From Weissella ceti (GTDB lineage Bacteria > Bacillota > Bacilli > Lactobacillales > Lactobacillaceae), in NCBI RefSeq assembly GCF_018394055.1, contig NZ_CP074441.1:1178001-1242000 (forward strand): DNA of 64,000 nt, read 5' to 3'. Position 1 is the stretch's first letter; every line of letters starts with the position of its first letter. The translations under genes and the position numbers were made by a program. Below, piece by piece: positions 55,640 to 64,000 of the stretch. The notes under the pieces were generated by a model. It was not told the DNA's origin. It ran no database searches and saw only the letters and a list, made by a program, of their open reading frames with translations.

Positions 55640-56680
55640 TTACCCCTTTTGATCAAATTGCGTTAGGAAACGAACGTCGTTCAAGTAGAAGTTACGGATA
55701 TCTTCCACCCCGTACTTCAACATTGCGAAACGATCAGGTCCCATACCAAAGGCAAATCCACCGTATACTTCTGGATCAACACCAGCCATACGTAACACAT
55801 TTGGATGTACCATTCCAGCACCAAGTACTTCAATCCATTCGATATCTTCTGGCTTAGTATCTGGTGTTACTGGTCCCCATGAAACGTCAACTTCAACTGA
55901 AGGTTCTGTAAATGGGAAGTAAGATGGACGTAAACGGATGTCGTGGTCTGCTCCAAACAATTGGTGCGCAACTGCCAACAAAGTGCCCTTCAAGTCACCC
56001 ATTGTGATGTGTTTGTCGATAACAAGTCCTTCAAATTGGTGGAATTGGTGTGAGTGTGTTGCATCGTCAGTGTCACGACGGTAAACACGACCCGGAGAAA
56101 CCATCTTCAATGGTCCCTTAGCAAAGTCATGTGTTTCCAATGCACGTGCTTGTACTGGTGATGTTTGTGTACGCATCAACAAGTTTTCAGTGATGTAGAA
56201 AGTGTCTTGCATATCACGTGCAGGGTGATCCTTAGGTAGGTTCATCATTTCGAAGTTGTACTTATCTTGTTCAACTTCAGGCCCTTCCATCACTTGGTAA
56301 CCCATCCCCATGAATTGGTCTTCCAATTCTTCGATGATTTGTTGCAAGACGTGTGGTTGCCCTTGGACAACTGGCTTACCCGGCAAAGTAACATCCAAAG
56401 TTTCAGTAGCCAACTTTCGTTGCAAAGCCGCAGCTTCTAGCGTTGTTTGTGCTTTTGCGATTGTTTCTGTCAATGCATCACGCACTTCGTTAGCCAAAGC
56501 TCCTACAACCGGGCGTTCTTCCGCTGTTAGATCCTTCATACCACGCAATACTTCTGTTAGTGGCCCCTTCTTACCTAGCCACTTAACGCGGACATCATTC
56601 AATGCCTTCATTGCGTCTGTTCCTTCAATTTCCGCCAAGGCTTGTGCCTTTAGCGCTTGCAAGTCTTCTTGTAAACTCAT
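55640..56680 (-). CDS. pheS: Phenylalanine-tRNA ligase alpha subunit
   Basis: 346 residues: N-terminal coiled coil, class II motifs including [15 protein letters not shown] (motif 2 region), [19 protein letters not shown], and C-terminal [17 protein letters not shown] (motif 3). Catalytic subunit for Phe activation. First gene of pheST behind a T-box leader. Confidence 0.97.
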   Translation of the reverse strand: MSLQEDLQALKAQALAEIEGTDAMKALNDVRVKWLGKKGPLTEVLRGMKDLTAEERPVVGALANEVRDALTETIAKAQTTLEAAALQRKLATETLDVTLPGKPVVQGQPHVLQQIIEELEDQFMGMGYQVMEGPEVEQDKYNFEMMNLPKDHPARDMQDTFYITENLLMRTQTSPVQARALETHDFAKGPLKMVSPGRVYRRDTDDATHSHQFHQFEGLVIDKHITMGDLKGTLLAVAHQLFGADHDIRLRPSYFPFTEPSVEVDVSWGPVTPDTKPEDIEWIEVLGAGMVHPNVLRMAGVDPEVYGGFAFGMGPDRFAMLKYGVEDIRNFYLNDVRFLTQFDQKG

Positions 56681-56709
56681 GTTCGGACTCCTTCTGTCTG
56701 AAATAAAAA

Positions 56710-56945
56710 AAGCGCCCCTTCGATGCGAACATCGAAGGGACGTTTGTTAACGTGGTACCACCCAAAATTTAGTCTTAATAGTAATTAAGACCCTTTGAAG
56801 TCAGTTAACGCTGACTATACGGGTACCCCTTATCAAGGTACCAGCTCCTGACTGAATGACTGTTTCTCCTATGCATCAGGCTTCCACTTCTCCCGACTCG
56901 CTGTCCACGGTTTTAAACAATCCGGCCATTCCTAGCTGTTATCAC
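56710..56945 (-). promoter_or_regulatory. T-box riboswitch of pheST
   Basis: T-box core GGGTGGTACCACG at 56751-56763 (minus strand), with a terminator at about 56708-56742 whose stem CCCTTCGATG/CATCGAAGGG precedes T7. The upstream ~180 bases hold Stem I material. Phe (TTC) specificity is expected from the genes; I did not prove the specifier. A promoter TTGCGT-18-TAAAAT lies near 56950-56980. Confidence 0.9.
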
Positions 56946-56984
56946 TAATTTTACTAAATAAAGCTATGTAGACGCAAGCCTTTT

Positions 56985-57335
56985 CTAGGCTTCAACCGGG
57001 CTTTCTTCTTGCCATTCGTTAGCCCATTCATGGATTTCTTCCATCATGTGGCGCATCCCTTCACCCTTTTCAGTTAGTGAGTATTCAATCAAAGCTGAAT
57101 CTTCATATGTCAAACGGTTGATAATTCCGGCCGCTTCTAATTCCTTTAGTCGTTCAACCAAGACACGGTCAGAGCACTTCTCGACCATCTTAGCTAGATC
57201 CTTGAAGCGCATGACACCATTGTTTAGCAATGATTTGATAATCAACCCGTTCCATTTGCGACCTAGTAGGTCAAATGTCGTAATAAACTTTGTACACAGT
57301 TTTTCGTTTACCACGGGATTCTTTGCATCAGTCAT
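56985..57335 (-). CDS. HxlR-family transcriptional regulator
   Basis: 116 residues from the ATG at 57335 (GGAGG 8 bp upstream). Winged-helix HxlR: FITTFDLLGRKWNGLIIKSLLNNGVMRFKDLAKMVEKCSDRVLVERLKELEAAGIINRL (given in parts LLGRKWNGLII and SDRVLVERLKELE) and YSLTEKGE. C-terminal acidic tail. Family members sense aldehydes or redox through Cys; here Cys are C14 (near the N-terminus) and C54 in KCSDR. Target genes unknown; no adjacent divergent gene. Confidence 0.9.
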   Translation of the reverse strand: MTDAKNPVVNEKLCTKFITTFDLLGRKWNGLIIKSLLNNGVMRFKDLAKMVEKCSDRVLVERLKELEAAGIINRLTYEDSALIEYSLTEKGEGMRHMMEEIHEWANEWQEESPVEA

Positions 57336-57600
57336 GTTACATCCTCCATCGATATTCATCGCATTTATGTATTTTAATTTAGTGTGAGCTTTTAAATTGT
57401 TAATAGCCTTTCACAATTTTAGACGTATTGCCTTTTAATTACTAGCATAAAATATCATTTTCGCGAAATTTTTATTTTTTTACTTATTTTAGTATAGCGC
57501 TTTTTAGACCAAATTGCACTTTTTCTTCTAAAAGTAATGTTTTTGTAATTAAAAAAACCAAAACAACACTTTAAATAAGTGGTATTTTGGTTGTTCAATA
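57336..57600. other. AT-rich intergenic region with hxlR promoter and femX terminator
   Basis: Long A/T tracts upstream of the HxlR gene; no clear -35. At 57554-57593 lies the terminator of femX (see next entry). Confidence 0.4.
57554..57593 (-). terminator. Terminator of femX
   Basis: Stem AACCAAAA-CACTT/AAGTG-TTTTGGTT, T run on the minus strand. Confidence 0.82.
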
Positions 57601-58608
57601 TTACTTTACTAACTCATTGTAAACGTCATTATCCAATACAACATCAATTTCACCAATGTATTCCAATGGCGCTGCCTTCACGAAGGTATGCTTGAACACA
57701 TAAAGTGGATCTGAAGTGCTTTCTTCTTCAATTCCACCCATGTCATATAACGCAATGTTTTCATCGAGCGCCCATTGAATCATCGCAGATTGAACAGCAT
57801 ATGGTGCGTAGTAAACATTCCCGTCCATTGAACCGGCGTACATATACCAAATCTTTTCACCGTATTTAAACGCAATTCCGGTAGACAACAATTCACCTTC
57901 ACGCGTCGCCATAAAGATGCGCATTGTGTCATCATCGAATGCTGCTTGCATACGTTCGAAGTATTCCTTTGGACGGTATGAAATTTCATGACGCTTAGCC
58001 ATTGTTTCATATGTGTTGTAGAAAGCTTCTAGTGCTTCTGCATCATTAGCCCAGGCGACTTCAACGCCATCACGGAATGGACGCTTCAACTTACTCTTCG
58101 TCTTTGATGGGTACAAGTCTAGCGTTTCCTTGGCATCAGGGAAATCACGTAGGTTAATCACCATGTTCAAACGGGGTTGAATCGTTGCGTGCATTCCTGC
58201 ATCTGCAACGTTACGGTTACGAGTTGTGTAACCCGCTTCAATCAATGCAGCATTCAATTCATCTGAGTAGTCAATTTCTGGATCCATACGTAGCACATAG
58301 GCATCATCCAAAATTTGCTTTGCTTCAGTTACCAAGGCATTCAACACATCCAGGTTAAATCCACCTGCAATAACAGGTCCCTTTGATGCATAAGCAAACT
58401 TCTTCCCAGCTGGTGTATCAGTCAATAACATTGTCATTGCCCCTGTGATTTCACCAACTTCATTTTCGACGAAGACTTCGCGTGATTCCCAGTTATTCTT
58501 CACTTGTCCCCAAGCCAAATCTTGCGTCACACGCCCTTCAGGTGTTGATTGCATAAATGTTGTATAGCGCGTCATTTGTTCAGCGTTTTGACGATCTAAA
58601 ATTGGCAT
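57601..58608 (-). CDS. femX: FemX: UDP-MurNAc-pentapeptide aminoacyl (alanyl) transferase, FemA/FemB family
   Basis: 335 residues, the length of single FemX enzymes. Two GNAT-like domains; YASKGPV, NRNVADAGMHATIQPRLNMV, LYPSKTKSKLKRPFRDGVEV, WYMYAGSMDGNVYYAPYAVQ and YVFKHTFVK closely follow FemX of Weissella viridescens, where Lys in KTKSK and Arg in RPFRDG contact UDP-MurNAc. That enzyme transfers Ala from Ala-tRNA to the Lys side chain of the cytosolic precursor, starting the interpeptide bridge. Own extended -10 promoter (58657-58662). Residue added here (Ala or Ser) is not proven. Confidence 0.92.
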   Translation of the reverse strand: MPILDRQNAEQMTRYTTFMQSTPEGRVTQDLAWGQVKNNWESREVFVENEVGEITGAMTMLLTDTPAGKKFAYASKGPVIAGGFNLDVLNALVTEAKQILDDAYVLRMDPEIDYSDELNAALIEAGYTTRNRNVADAGMHATIQPRLNMVINLRDFPDAKETLDLYPSKTKSKLKRPFRDGVEVAWANDAEALEAFYNTYETMAKRHEISYRPKEYFERMQAAFDDDTMRIFMATREGELLSTGIAFKYGEKIWYMYAGSMDGNVYYAPYAVQSAMIQWALDENIALYDMGGIEEESTSDPLYVFKHTFVKAAPLEYIGEIDVVLDNDVYNELVK

Positions 58609-58656
58609 TTTTGATATCCTCTTTCCTTACTAGTATATCGATTCTCTCTTTACCGT

Positions 58657-58662
58657 ATTATA
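58657..58662 (-). promoter_or_regulatory. Extended -10 promoter of femX
   Basis: Minus strand TGC-TATAAT with no good -35; start would lie ~40 bases before femX. Confidence 0.6.
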
Positions 58663-58688
58663 GCATATGCAACATGGCCTTTATGGCG

Positions 58689-58694
58689 TATAAT
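58689..58694 (+). promoter_or_regulatory. -10 box of the SpoU methyltransferase gene, implying a leaderless mRNA
   Basis: Perfect TATAAT ending 7 bases before the ATG at 58702; no ribosome binding site exists between. Poor -35. Confidence 0.5.
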
Positions 58695-58701
58695 TTAATT
58701 T

Positions 58702-59472
58702 ATGGAAACTATTAAATCAGCTCAAAATAGCCGAGTGAAGACATGGCAAAAATTACAAACAAAGAAGGGTCGTCAAACGACTCAAACTTACCTACTAGAT
58801 GGTTGGCACTTGGTGCAAGAAGCTATCGAAAATAACGGACGTCTACGCGCCCTTATTGGTACACCAGAACAATTGGCATTGCACGCAGATGCAATTCCTC
58901 ATGGTGTTCCTGTTTTCGAAATCACAGCTGACATTGCAAAGAAGTTGTCAGACCTAGTTACACCACAAGGAATCTTCGCGGAAGTATCACTTCCAACAAG
59001 TAACCGTGACCCAAAGTACATCCACGATGGTGCTTGGTTGTTCCTTGATGGTATCCAAGATCCTGGTAACGTTGGAACAATGGTCCGTACTGCAGACGCT
59101 GCTGGATTTACTGGTGTGGTCTTCGGTGAAGGATCAGTTGATCCATACTCACCAAAGGCTATCCGCGCAATGCAAGGAAGCCAATTCCACCTAGAACTTG
59201 CTAGTGGAGACTTGGTTAACTGGACACGTACATTCCAAGACAACAACATGGATGTCTACGGAACAAAGTTGGATACAGATGCTGCTGACTTGTTCAGCAT
59301 GACACCTGCTGAAAACTTCGCCCTAATCATGGGTAACGAAGGACAAGGTATGCAAGAAGACGTTGCTAACGCAACAACTCAAAACTTGTACATTCCACTG
59401 TCTGGACATGCTGAATCATTGAACGTCGGTGTCGCAGCCGGTGTTGCAATGTTCGCCTTAAAGTCTCGTTAA
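58702..59472 (+). CDS. TrmH/SpoU-family RNA 2'-O-methyltransferase
   Basis: 256 residues: N-terminal substrate-binding domain (IKSAQNSRVKTWQKLQTKKGR, given as SAQNSRVK and YLLDGWHLVQEA) and a SPOUT domain with motif 1 DPGNVGTMVRTADAAG, motif 2 ALIMGNEGQGM and motif 3 LYIPLSGHAESLNVGVAAGVAMF. It methylates a ribose 2'-OH in rRNA or tRNA using SAM; YsgA-like by layout. No ribosome site is seen before the ATG. Next gene is an HD protein 36 bp downstream. Confidence 0.92.
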   Translation: METIKSAQNSRVKTWQKLQTKKGRQTTQTYLLDGWHLVQEAIENNGRLRALIGTPEQLALHADAIPHGVPVFEITADIAKKLSDLVTPQGIFAEVSLPTSNRDPKYIHDGAWLFLDGIQDPGNVGTMVRTADAAGFTGVVFGEGSVDPYSPKAIRAMQGSQFHLELASGDLVNWTRTFQDNNMDVYGTKLDTDAADLFSMTPAENFALIMGNEGQGMQEDVANATTQNLYIPLSGHAESLNVGVAAGVAMFALKSR

Positions 59473-59508
59473 TATTCATTTGTTAGGATGAAGTTATGGA
59501 GGTGTTTT

Positions 59509-59997
59509 ATGCAAAATTGGCAACATGATCAAGCATATCGTGAGATCGTCGACGGACTGCTTGCAGAACCGTCGGTACAACACCTAAGTGATTATATTCA
59601 ACATCACCATACCGACCGTCTAACTCATTCAATTAGCGTTTCTTATAGAAGTTATCGGATTGCTAAACGCCTACACTTAAATGCAACGGCTGTTGCGCGT
59701 GCAGGTATCTTACATGACCTCTTCTATTATGATTGGCGTGAAACTAAGTTCGAATCTGGAAATCATGCGTATATTCATCCCCGTATTGCGTTACGTAATG
59801 CGGAACGATTAACACCACTCTCTCCAATGGAACGAGATATTATTCTTAAACATATGTGGGGTGTGACTGCCGCGTTACCAAAGTATCGTGAAAGTCTGTT
59901 GGTTGATATCGTTGATGATTATGTCGCGGTTACTGAATTCTTTATTCCAACAAAACGTCGTGTTAAAAACATATTGTCTCATGTAAAAAACCATTAA
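59509..59997 (+). CDS. HD-domain phosphohydrolase-like protein
   Basis: 162 residues from the ATG at 59509 (GGAGGTG 6 bp upstream; an ATG at 59488 overlaps that site). HD fold: H40 in RLTHSISVSYRS, H69-D70 in GILHDLFYYD, then a later D in VDIVDDYVAVTE. Likely a cytosolic metal-dependent phosphohydrolase; the substrate (nucleotide or other) is unknown. Common neighbour of the trmH gene in lactobacilli. Confidence 0.88.
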   Translation: MQNWQHDQAYREIVDGLLAEPSVQHLSDYIQHHHTDRLTHSISVSYRSYRIAKRLHLNATAVARAGILHDLFYYDWRETKFESGNHAYIHPRIALRNAERLTPLSPMERDIILKHMWGVTAALPKYRESLLVDIVDDYVAVTEFFIPTKRRVKNILSHVKNH

Positions 59998-60019
59998 ACA
60001 TTTGTTTAATGGTTTTTTT
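59985..60019. terminator. Bidirectional terminator between HD gene and defence-like operon
   Basis: Stem CCATTAAACA/TGTTTAATGG flanked by A6 and T7; it overlaps the HD gene stop and sits 10 bp from the end of the helicase gene. Confidence 0.9.
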
Positions 60020-60028
60020 GTGCCTTAA

Positions 60029-61606
60029 TTATGAATCTCTATTACCGAAAATACAGTTTGCAAAAACTTCCACAACATCAGGATTATTTACAACTGCAAT
60101 GGCGATTTTCTCTTTTGCTCTACTTAAATTTACATATAGCCCTTCAATCGGATGATAATGATTTTGAACTTCATTAATATGGTGTAACTTGTATTTTCCT
60201 GATCCTCTTGTACCTGGTTCAGGTTCAATCCATTTATACTCATATCTCTCATCAATCATGATAGCTACTTTAGAGACGTCCTCGCCAATGACATCCGTCG
60301 TAACTAGAGATGTCGAACGTTCTTTTTCCTTCTGCCATTCAGGTACCTGTTCCAATACCGAATATCCATTTTCAGAACAAGTTGATAGCCATTGATTTGC
60401 ATCATTCTTGTTTGTAAAATATCGAAACATTACGTCATTCGCAATAGTTTGATGAGTAACTCCTTTTTTATATGAATATGATAAATCTAAGAATTTGTTT
60501 ACAAACGCGTTGATATTTTCATTTGATCTAACATTATCTGTCAAACTTAATTCATTTGCCCTTCCAGCTAATAAGCTTTTAACCCCACCACCAAAATCCT
60601 TTTTACTTAAGGATTGTTTAACATCATAAAAAACCACTGTTTTCTGTACTTCATTATTACTGGCTAGACGGATTGCTTTATCAAGTTGAGGTCTAACATT
60701 ATCAAATGATCGTTGGGCTTCATCAATAAGAATCACATCGAAATCTTCTAAAGACAGCTGTGCAAATTCTTTTGCCCCTACAATAGTAAGATTCGGTATT
60801 TTTTTCTCTAAGTCAAAATGCCCCTGACGTTTTCTTCCAGTAAACGAATAGAGTTTTCTAGCCCTGGGGAGTTTTAATATAATATCAAAAGCTACCATGG
60901 TTTTCCCAGATCCTCCCGCCCCTTCGATTGAAAACGCGTTACTGATCAAATTTGCATTCATAACTTTTTTAACAACATTATTCTGATCTTCCGTTAACCA
61001 ATACTCGTGGTTTAAAAATTTGTCAGTATTCGTTACCGGAGAGATAATAAAATCAGATGGATTAATGTTTAGAATTTCATTATTTAACGCAGTAGTTCCC
61101 AACGATTGAAAAATTTTACACACTTCATTTATTGAAATTTCCTCTAAATTTTTTTCAGTTTTAGAATACTTCCAATACTTAATGCCATATTCACTCACAT
61201 ACATCGCAACATGACATAAATATCTACCTTTCTGCATCGTACATAATAGTCTTTCTTGTCTTTGAAATTTTTCTAACACAGATATTTTGATCTCCTCTTC
61301 AGGTTTAATACCAATAGTATTATCTTTAAAATCAAAATTTAGTATTTTCTTTTCATTATTAAAGAACATGTCAAATTCATCATTAATAGGTGCCGGAGGC
61401 TTTATTCCAAAATAAAAACTGGTTTCAGAATCGTTAAATCCATGTGACACTAGTTCCCTTATTAATTCGCTTAAATTTTTTAGTTCTTGCTCTTTTAATA
61501 TGAACGAGTGTGACTTAAGTGCATTCTTTAATACATCTAATTTTTCTGGTGATGCATTGAACGTGTTTTTTAAATCATTAAACGCTATTGGTTGTCCTAA
61601 GCTCAC
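60029..61606 (-). CDS. SF1 helicase/ATPase, DUF2075-like, third gene of a candidate defence operon
   Basis: 525 residues. N-terminal ~200 residues are AT-rich in code and not recognised, possibly nuclease-like or regulatory. The ATPase half has Walker A GAGGSGKT (229-236), SFTGRKRQ (motif Ia-like), Walker B ILIDEAQRS with DEAQ at 295-298, VVFYDVKQSLS (motif III), and motif VI VNLSRAKEKIAIA (about 492-504), as in DUF2075/UvrD-like ATPases of prophage and defence islands. It starts 13 bp after the second gene. It is not a Gabija component in known systems. Confidence 0.85.
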   Translation of the reverse strand: MSLGQPIAFNDLKNTFNASPEKLDVLKNALKSHSFILKEQELKNLSELIRELVSHGFNDSETSFYFGIKPPAPINDEFDMFFNNEKKILNFDFKDNTIGIKPEEEIKISVLEKFQRQERLLCTMQKGRYLCHVAMYVSEYGIKYWKYSKTEKNLEEISINEVCKIFQSLGTTALNNEILNINPSDFIISPVTNTDKFLNHEYWLTEDQNNVVKKVMNANLISNAFSIEGAGGSGKTMVAFDIILKLPRARKLYSFTGRKRQGHFDLEKKIPNLTIVGAKEFAQLSLEDFDVILIDEAQRSFDNVRPQLDKAIRLASNNEVQKTVVFYDVKQSLSKKDFGGGVKSLLAGRANELSLTDNVRSNENINAFVNKFLDLSYSYKKGVTHQTIANDVMFRYFTNKNDANQWLSTCSENGYSVLEQVPEWQKEKERSTSLVTTDVIGEDVSKVAIMIDERYEYKWIEPEPGTRGSGKYKLHHINEVQNHYHPIEGLYVNLSRAKEKIAIAVVNNPDVVEVFANCIFGNRDS

Positions 61607-61619
61607 AGCTTTCTCCTTT

Positions 61620-62744
61620 TTAAAAATCTAGTGCTAACTGTTTTGCTGGTCTCTCCCAATCATCAGATATAAAAAATTTCCAACAATCTGGTGAAATCAA
61701 ATATACATCGCTTTTTGAACGAGTCAGCGCAACATACAATTTATTTCTAGTAGAAATCGATAATTCCTTACTGGCATCTACCAATAATTTATCATATGTT
61801 GTTGGGGTTAAAATAATTGCAACATTTTCAAATGTACTCCCTTTGGAAATCGTCCAATTGTACGTTTTATTTCTGTACTTTTCGGGTACAATTGTTTTTC
61901 TATCAAATATCAAAATACTCTCTACTTTTTCAAGAACATCGTCTGCAAAGTCATCTATGAAATGTACATAACCACTATTTTTTTTATTTGACGTAATGTT
62001 TATTCCTAATTTTTCTTTTACAAATTCAGCAACATTTTCTGTAATTCTTTTGCTGTCTAAAAATAACTCGCCATCAACTTGAATATTAAAGGGTTCAGTT
62101 TCAAACTGTTTTTTGATGAAAAAGACATCACTTGAATAATCATTTTTATAGGGGGTTACTGTTGTCGATGTCGTTGTCACCAATGATTGATATACATCTC
62201 CGACATAAACAATGTCCATTTTACTTTTTTGGATAAGTTCCCTCAAAAATGAAAAGTCATAATTTGTAAAGTCTTGAAATTCATCAACAATAATTACATC
62301 AAAATATTTTCTTAGACGTTGTAACCCTTTTTCAAATACGAACTTATTGTCTAGTATTAATCTGCTTACTCGGTTCCCGTATATTTGTCCATTACTATTT
62401 GTCCAAAAATCGATATTTTGCTTCTTCGCAAATCTTTTTTCACCAATTTCTTGTTCACTTACCCAACTTATTCCATTTGATAAATTAATATTCTCAGTAA
62501 AACAACTATTAATGTCATTAATATAGGGTCTAATAAAATTGTTTATCAGCATCGAGTGATATGTTTGAATATAAACATTCTCACTCTTGTGTGATGAATC
62601 CTGAACAAGAAAGGTAATATTCTTTATATTTTCATTTGTAAATGTTGTATATAAAATTCGCTTTCCAATAAATTCATTAGATTGTGTAACGTATCTCGTT
62701 TTTCCAGCACCAGCTTTTGCTAATATTATTTTTTTAGTTGTCAT
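61620..62744 (-). CDS. Compact UvrD-like SF1 helicase (GajB-like), second gene of a candidate defence operon
   Basis: 374 residues. Walker A AKAGAGKT (9-16), TTFTNENI (Ia), VYIQTYHSM (Ib, as in GajB-type proteins), Walker B DVIIVDEFQD with DEFQD at 154-158, VGDVYQS (III, 182-187), ISKGSTFENVAIILTP (V) and LYVALTRSKSDVYLI (VI). It is shorter than GajB (about 490-500 residues) and seems to lack most 1B/2B insertions. Its start overlaps the end of the OLD-family gene by 11 bp. Probable partner ATPase or DNA-end sensor for that nuclease. Confidence 0.88.
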   Translation of the reverse strand: MTTKKIILAKAGAGKTRYVTQSNEFIGKRILYTTFTNENIKNITFLVQDSSHKSENVYIQTYHSMLINNFIRPYINDINSCFTENINLSNGISWVSEQEIGEKRFAKKQNIDFWTNSNGQIYGNRVSRLILDNKFVFEKGLQRLRKYFDVIIVDEFQDFTNYDFSFLRELIQKSKMDIVYVGDVYQSLVTTTSTTVTPYKNDYSSDVFFIKKQFETEPFNIQVDGELFLDSKRITENVAEFVKEKLGINITSNKKNSGYVHFIDDFADDVLEKVESILIFDRKTIVPEKYRNKTYNWTISKGSTFENVAIILTPTTYDKLLVDASKELSISTRNKLYVALTRSKSDVYLISPDCWKFFISDDWERPAKQLALDF

Positions 62745-64000
62745 TCAATAACCAACTTAGTCCATTTTCAATATAACTAGGCATAACCAATGATCCATCT
62801 GTAAATCTATCCACCATATCTAATGCTATTATCGTCTTATTATCTAGCATGTAATTCAATTCACTGTTTACAGTTCTAGTACTAAAAGGCGTCTTTTCAA
62901 TTCTTTGTTTATTCCGCTCATATACGGCAGCTTCAAAAGTCCATTCAGTCTCCAAATCTTCACCTAGAAAAATCCTTACATCTTCATTTTTTTCATTGTT
63001 ATTCTTCGCCTGTTGTAATCGCTTCTCGTCTCGATCGTTATCTGTAAAAATAACTACCCGAGCATTTGTTATTCTTGCTAATTCATAAAAGGCATCGTAA
63101 TATCTCCCTTTATACGAAATCACTTCTACAGAATCAGCTAAAGCTGGATTAGCAATCTTTAATAAGGTTTCCATCACAATATATTCAGCCGTTCCCTCAA
63201 CTAACACAATATATTTTGCACTCAACAAATTCAGAAAATTCAAATTATCTAAGCGTTCAAAAAAACTTGTTGTTTTTTGAGTCAATTTAGAGAATGTTTG
63301 AATAGTTGGCTTATTATTTTTGATCCACAAAACGTTTTTAATCCCCATCCTGCTTATAATTTGAGGATTATGCGTGGTAACAATTAATTGTGATTCATTT
63401 ATATTTTTTTTGATATTTGTAATTTGTTGTTTAGTATTATTTGTAGATAAATGATTTTCTGGTTCTTCAATCAAAATCAATCGCGTATCTTCTGACTCTA
63501 ACGCGAGTTTCGTTTTTATAAGATTTTCTTGTCCACTACCTAAATGCCTTATAGATACTTGATTATTTACATTTATCACATCTAAAATTGACTCTAGACT
63601 GGTTGTATTTGGATTGATTTTTAATTCGTACTCCTCAATATTTTCAGAGTGTATTTGAGAAATTGATTGTCTGTACGAAGATTGCATTTTTTGTTTTTTT
63701 GAGTCAGTTAATCCATTGAATAATTGTTTTGCGAATATATTGAATGGATCGCCTATCCAATTACTGTTATCAATAGTTATTGTTTTTAATGGGTCTTGTC
63801 TCATTAAATATGCAACACCTGAAAATGTTCTCCAGGTTGCTTGATACAAGTCAAACGGTAACGTAAACACACCTAAATCCGATTGATTTAACGTCCATTC
63901 CATATATTGTTCTTTGAAATCTTCATTGAATTTATATTCAAAAATCACACCACTCGATCCCAGATTCCAATTTTTCATGGATTGTGGATAATTTTCTCCA
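62734..64000 (-). CDS. OLD-family ATPase/TOPRIM nuclease (GajA-like), partial: 5' end outside window
   Basis: The frame stays open past the first visible ATG (63978) to the window edge, so the Walker A part is missing here. Present, counted from that ATG: ABC signature-like LGSGQEN (146-152), Walker B LILIEEPENHLS (167-178), H-loop TTHN (201-204), then a TOPRIM domain with E261 in IVLVEGTAEY and FTDNDRDEKR (D313, D315, D317). This is the layout of OLD/GajA nicking endonucleases. Paired with a UvrD-like gene it recalls Gabija. Very AT-rich, A/T-ending codons compared with the housekeeping genes nearby. Confidence 0.88.
   Translation of the reverse strand, partial: GENYPQSMKNWNLGSSGVIFEYKFNEDFKEQYMEWTLNQSDLGVFTLPFDLYQATWRTFSGVAYLMRQDPLKTITIDNSNWIGDPFNIFAKQLFNGLTDSKKQKMQSSYRQSISQIHSENIEEYELKINPNTTSLESILDVINVNNQVSIRHLGSGQENLIKTKLALESEDTRLILIEEPENHLSTNNTKQQITNIKKNINESQLIVTTHNPQIISRMGIKNVLWIKNNKPTIQTFSKLTQKTTSFFERLDNLNFLNLLSAKYIVLVEGTAEYIVMETLLKIANPALADSVEVISYKGRYYDAFYELARITNARVVIFTDNDRDEKRLQQAKNNNEKNEDVRIFLGEDLETEWTFEAAVYERNKQRIEKTPFSTRTVNSELNYMLDNKTIIALDMVDRFTDGSLVMPSYIENGLSWLLNDN

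Noticed and set aside
60029-64000. Prophage remnant
   Set aside because: No integrase, terminase, capsid or attachment-site repeat is visible; the genes are helicase/nuclease types usual in defence islands.
1-64000. CRISPR arrays, insertion sequences, rRNA genes
   Set aside because: No regularly spaced direct repeats, transposase frames or rRNA-like stretches were found on reading both strands.

Overview
The window reads as chromosome of a low-to-moderate GC Gram-positive lactic acid bacterium. Supporting signs are a phosphotransferase system, CcpA (cre) sites, T-boxes, GlnR control of glutamine synthetase, and the yqgQ-glk and deo gene clusters. The FemA/FemB-type transferase at 57601-58608 closely recalls the FemX alanyltransferase of Weissella viridescens, so Weissella or a near relative is my best guess. 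This is family recall, not a database result. Most genes lie on the minus strand.

Layout. 1-6950: cell-surface and transport genes (partial LTA-synthase-like sulfatase, APC permease, 2-hydroxycarboxylate transporter, Bcr/CflA drug exporter, GtrA protein) and a butanediol-type dehydrogenase. 7319-14921: a nucleoside-salvage operon (deoC, deoB, deoD, pdp) divergent from a lactose/cellobiose-type PTS operon that carries a MupG-family phospho-muramidase; both sides have excellent cre sites. 14998-18246: two small membrane proteins and a short UvrA-like ATPase. 18388-26072: a five-gene heme-uptake operon (giant LRR/multi-NEAT surface protein, NEAT protein, binding protein, permease, ATPase). 26617-32223: oppABCDF, preceded by two tandem T-box modules (32337-32760). 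33036-37000: XRE regulator with membrane partner, L21-L27 genes with no Prp protease gene between them, a UhpT-type transporter under a perfect cre, a YdeI-like protein and tRNA-Arg(TCT). 37042-39453: a three-gene operon of unknown function. 39620-46344: SnoaL-like protein, glnR-glnA, miaA, and the cluster fcl-gluP-yqgQ-glk-rhodanese. 46444-59997: cell-wall and core housekeeping genes (PBP2b, YfhO, GreA, MltG, PheST with T-box, HxlR regulator, FemX, SpoU methyltransferase, HD protein).

60029-64000 differs from the rest: three tightly packed, visibly AT-richer genes with a Gabija-like logic. They encode an OLD-family ATPase/TOPRIM protein (5' end outside the window), a compact UvrD-like helicase and a second, DUF2075-like SF1 helicase. 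This is the best candidate for an undescribed system, probably anti-phage defence.

How it works together: nucleosides, muropeptide-type sugars, peptides, hexose phosphates and heme are imported by dedicated systems. CcpA appears to gate the sugar and nucleoside operons, uncharged tRNA (T-box) the peptide importer and pheST, and GlnR nitrogen assimilation. I saw no prophage, insertion sequence, rRNA or CRISPR array.
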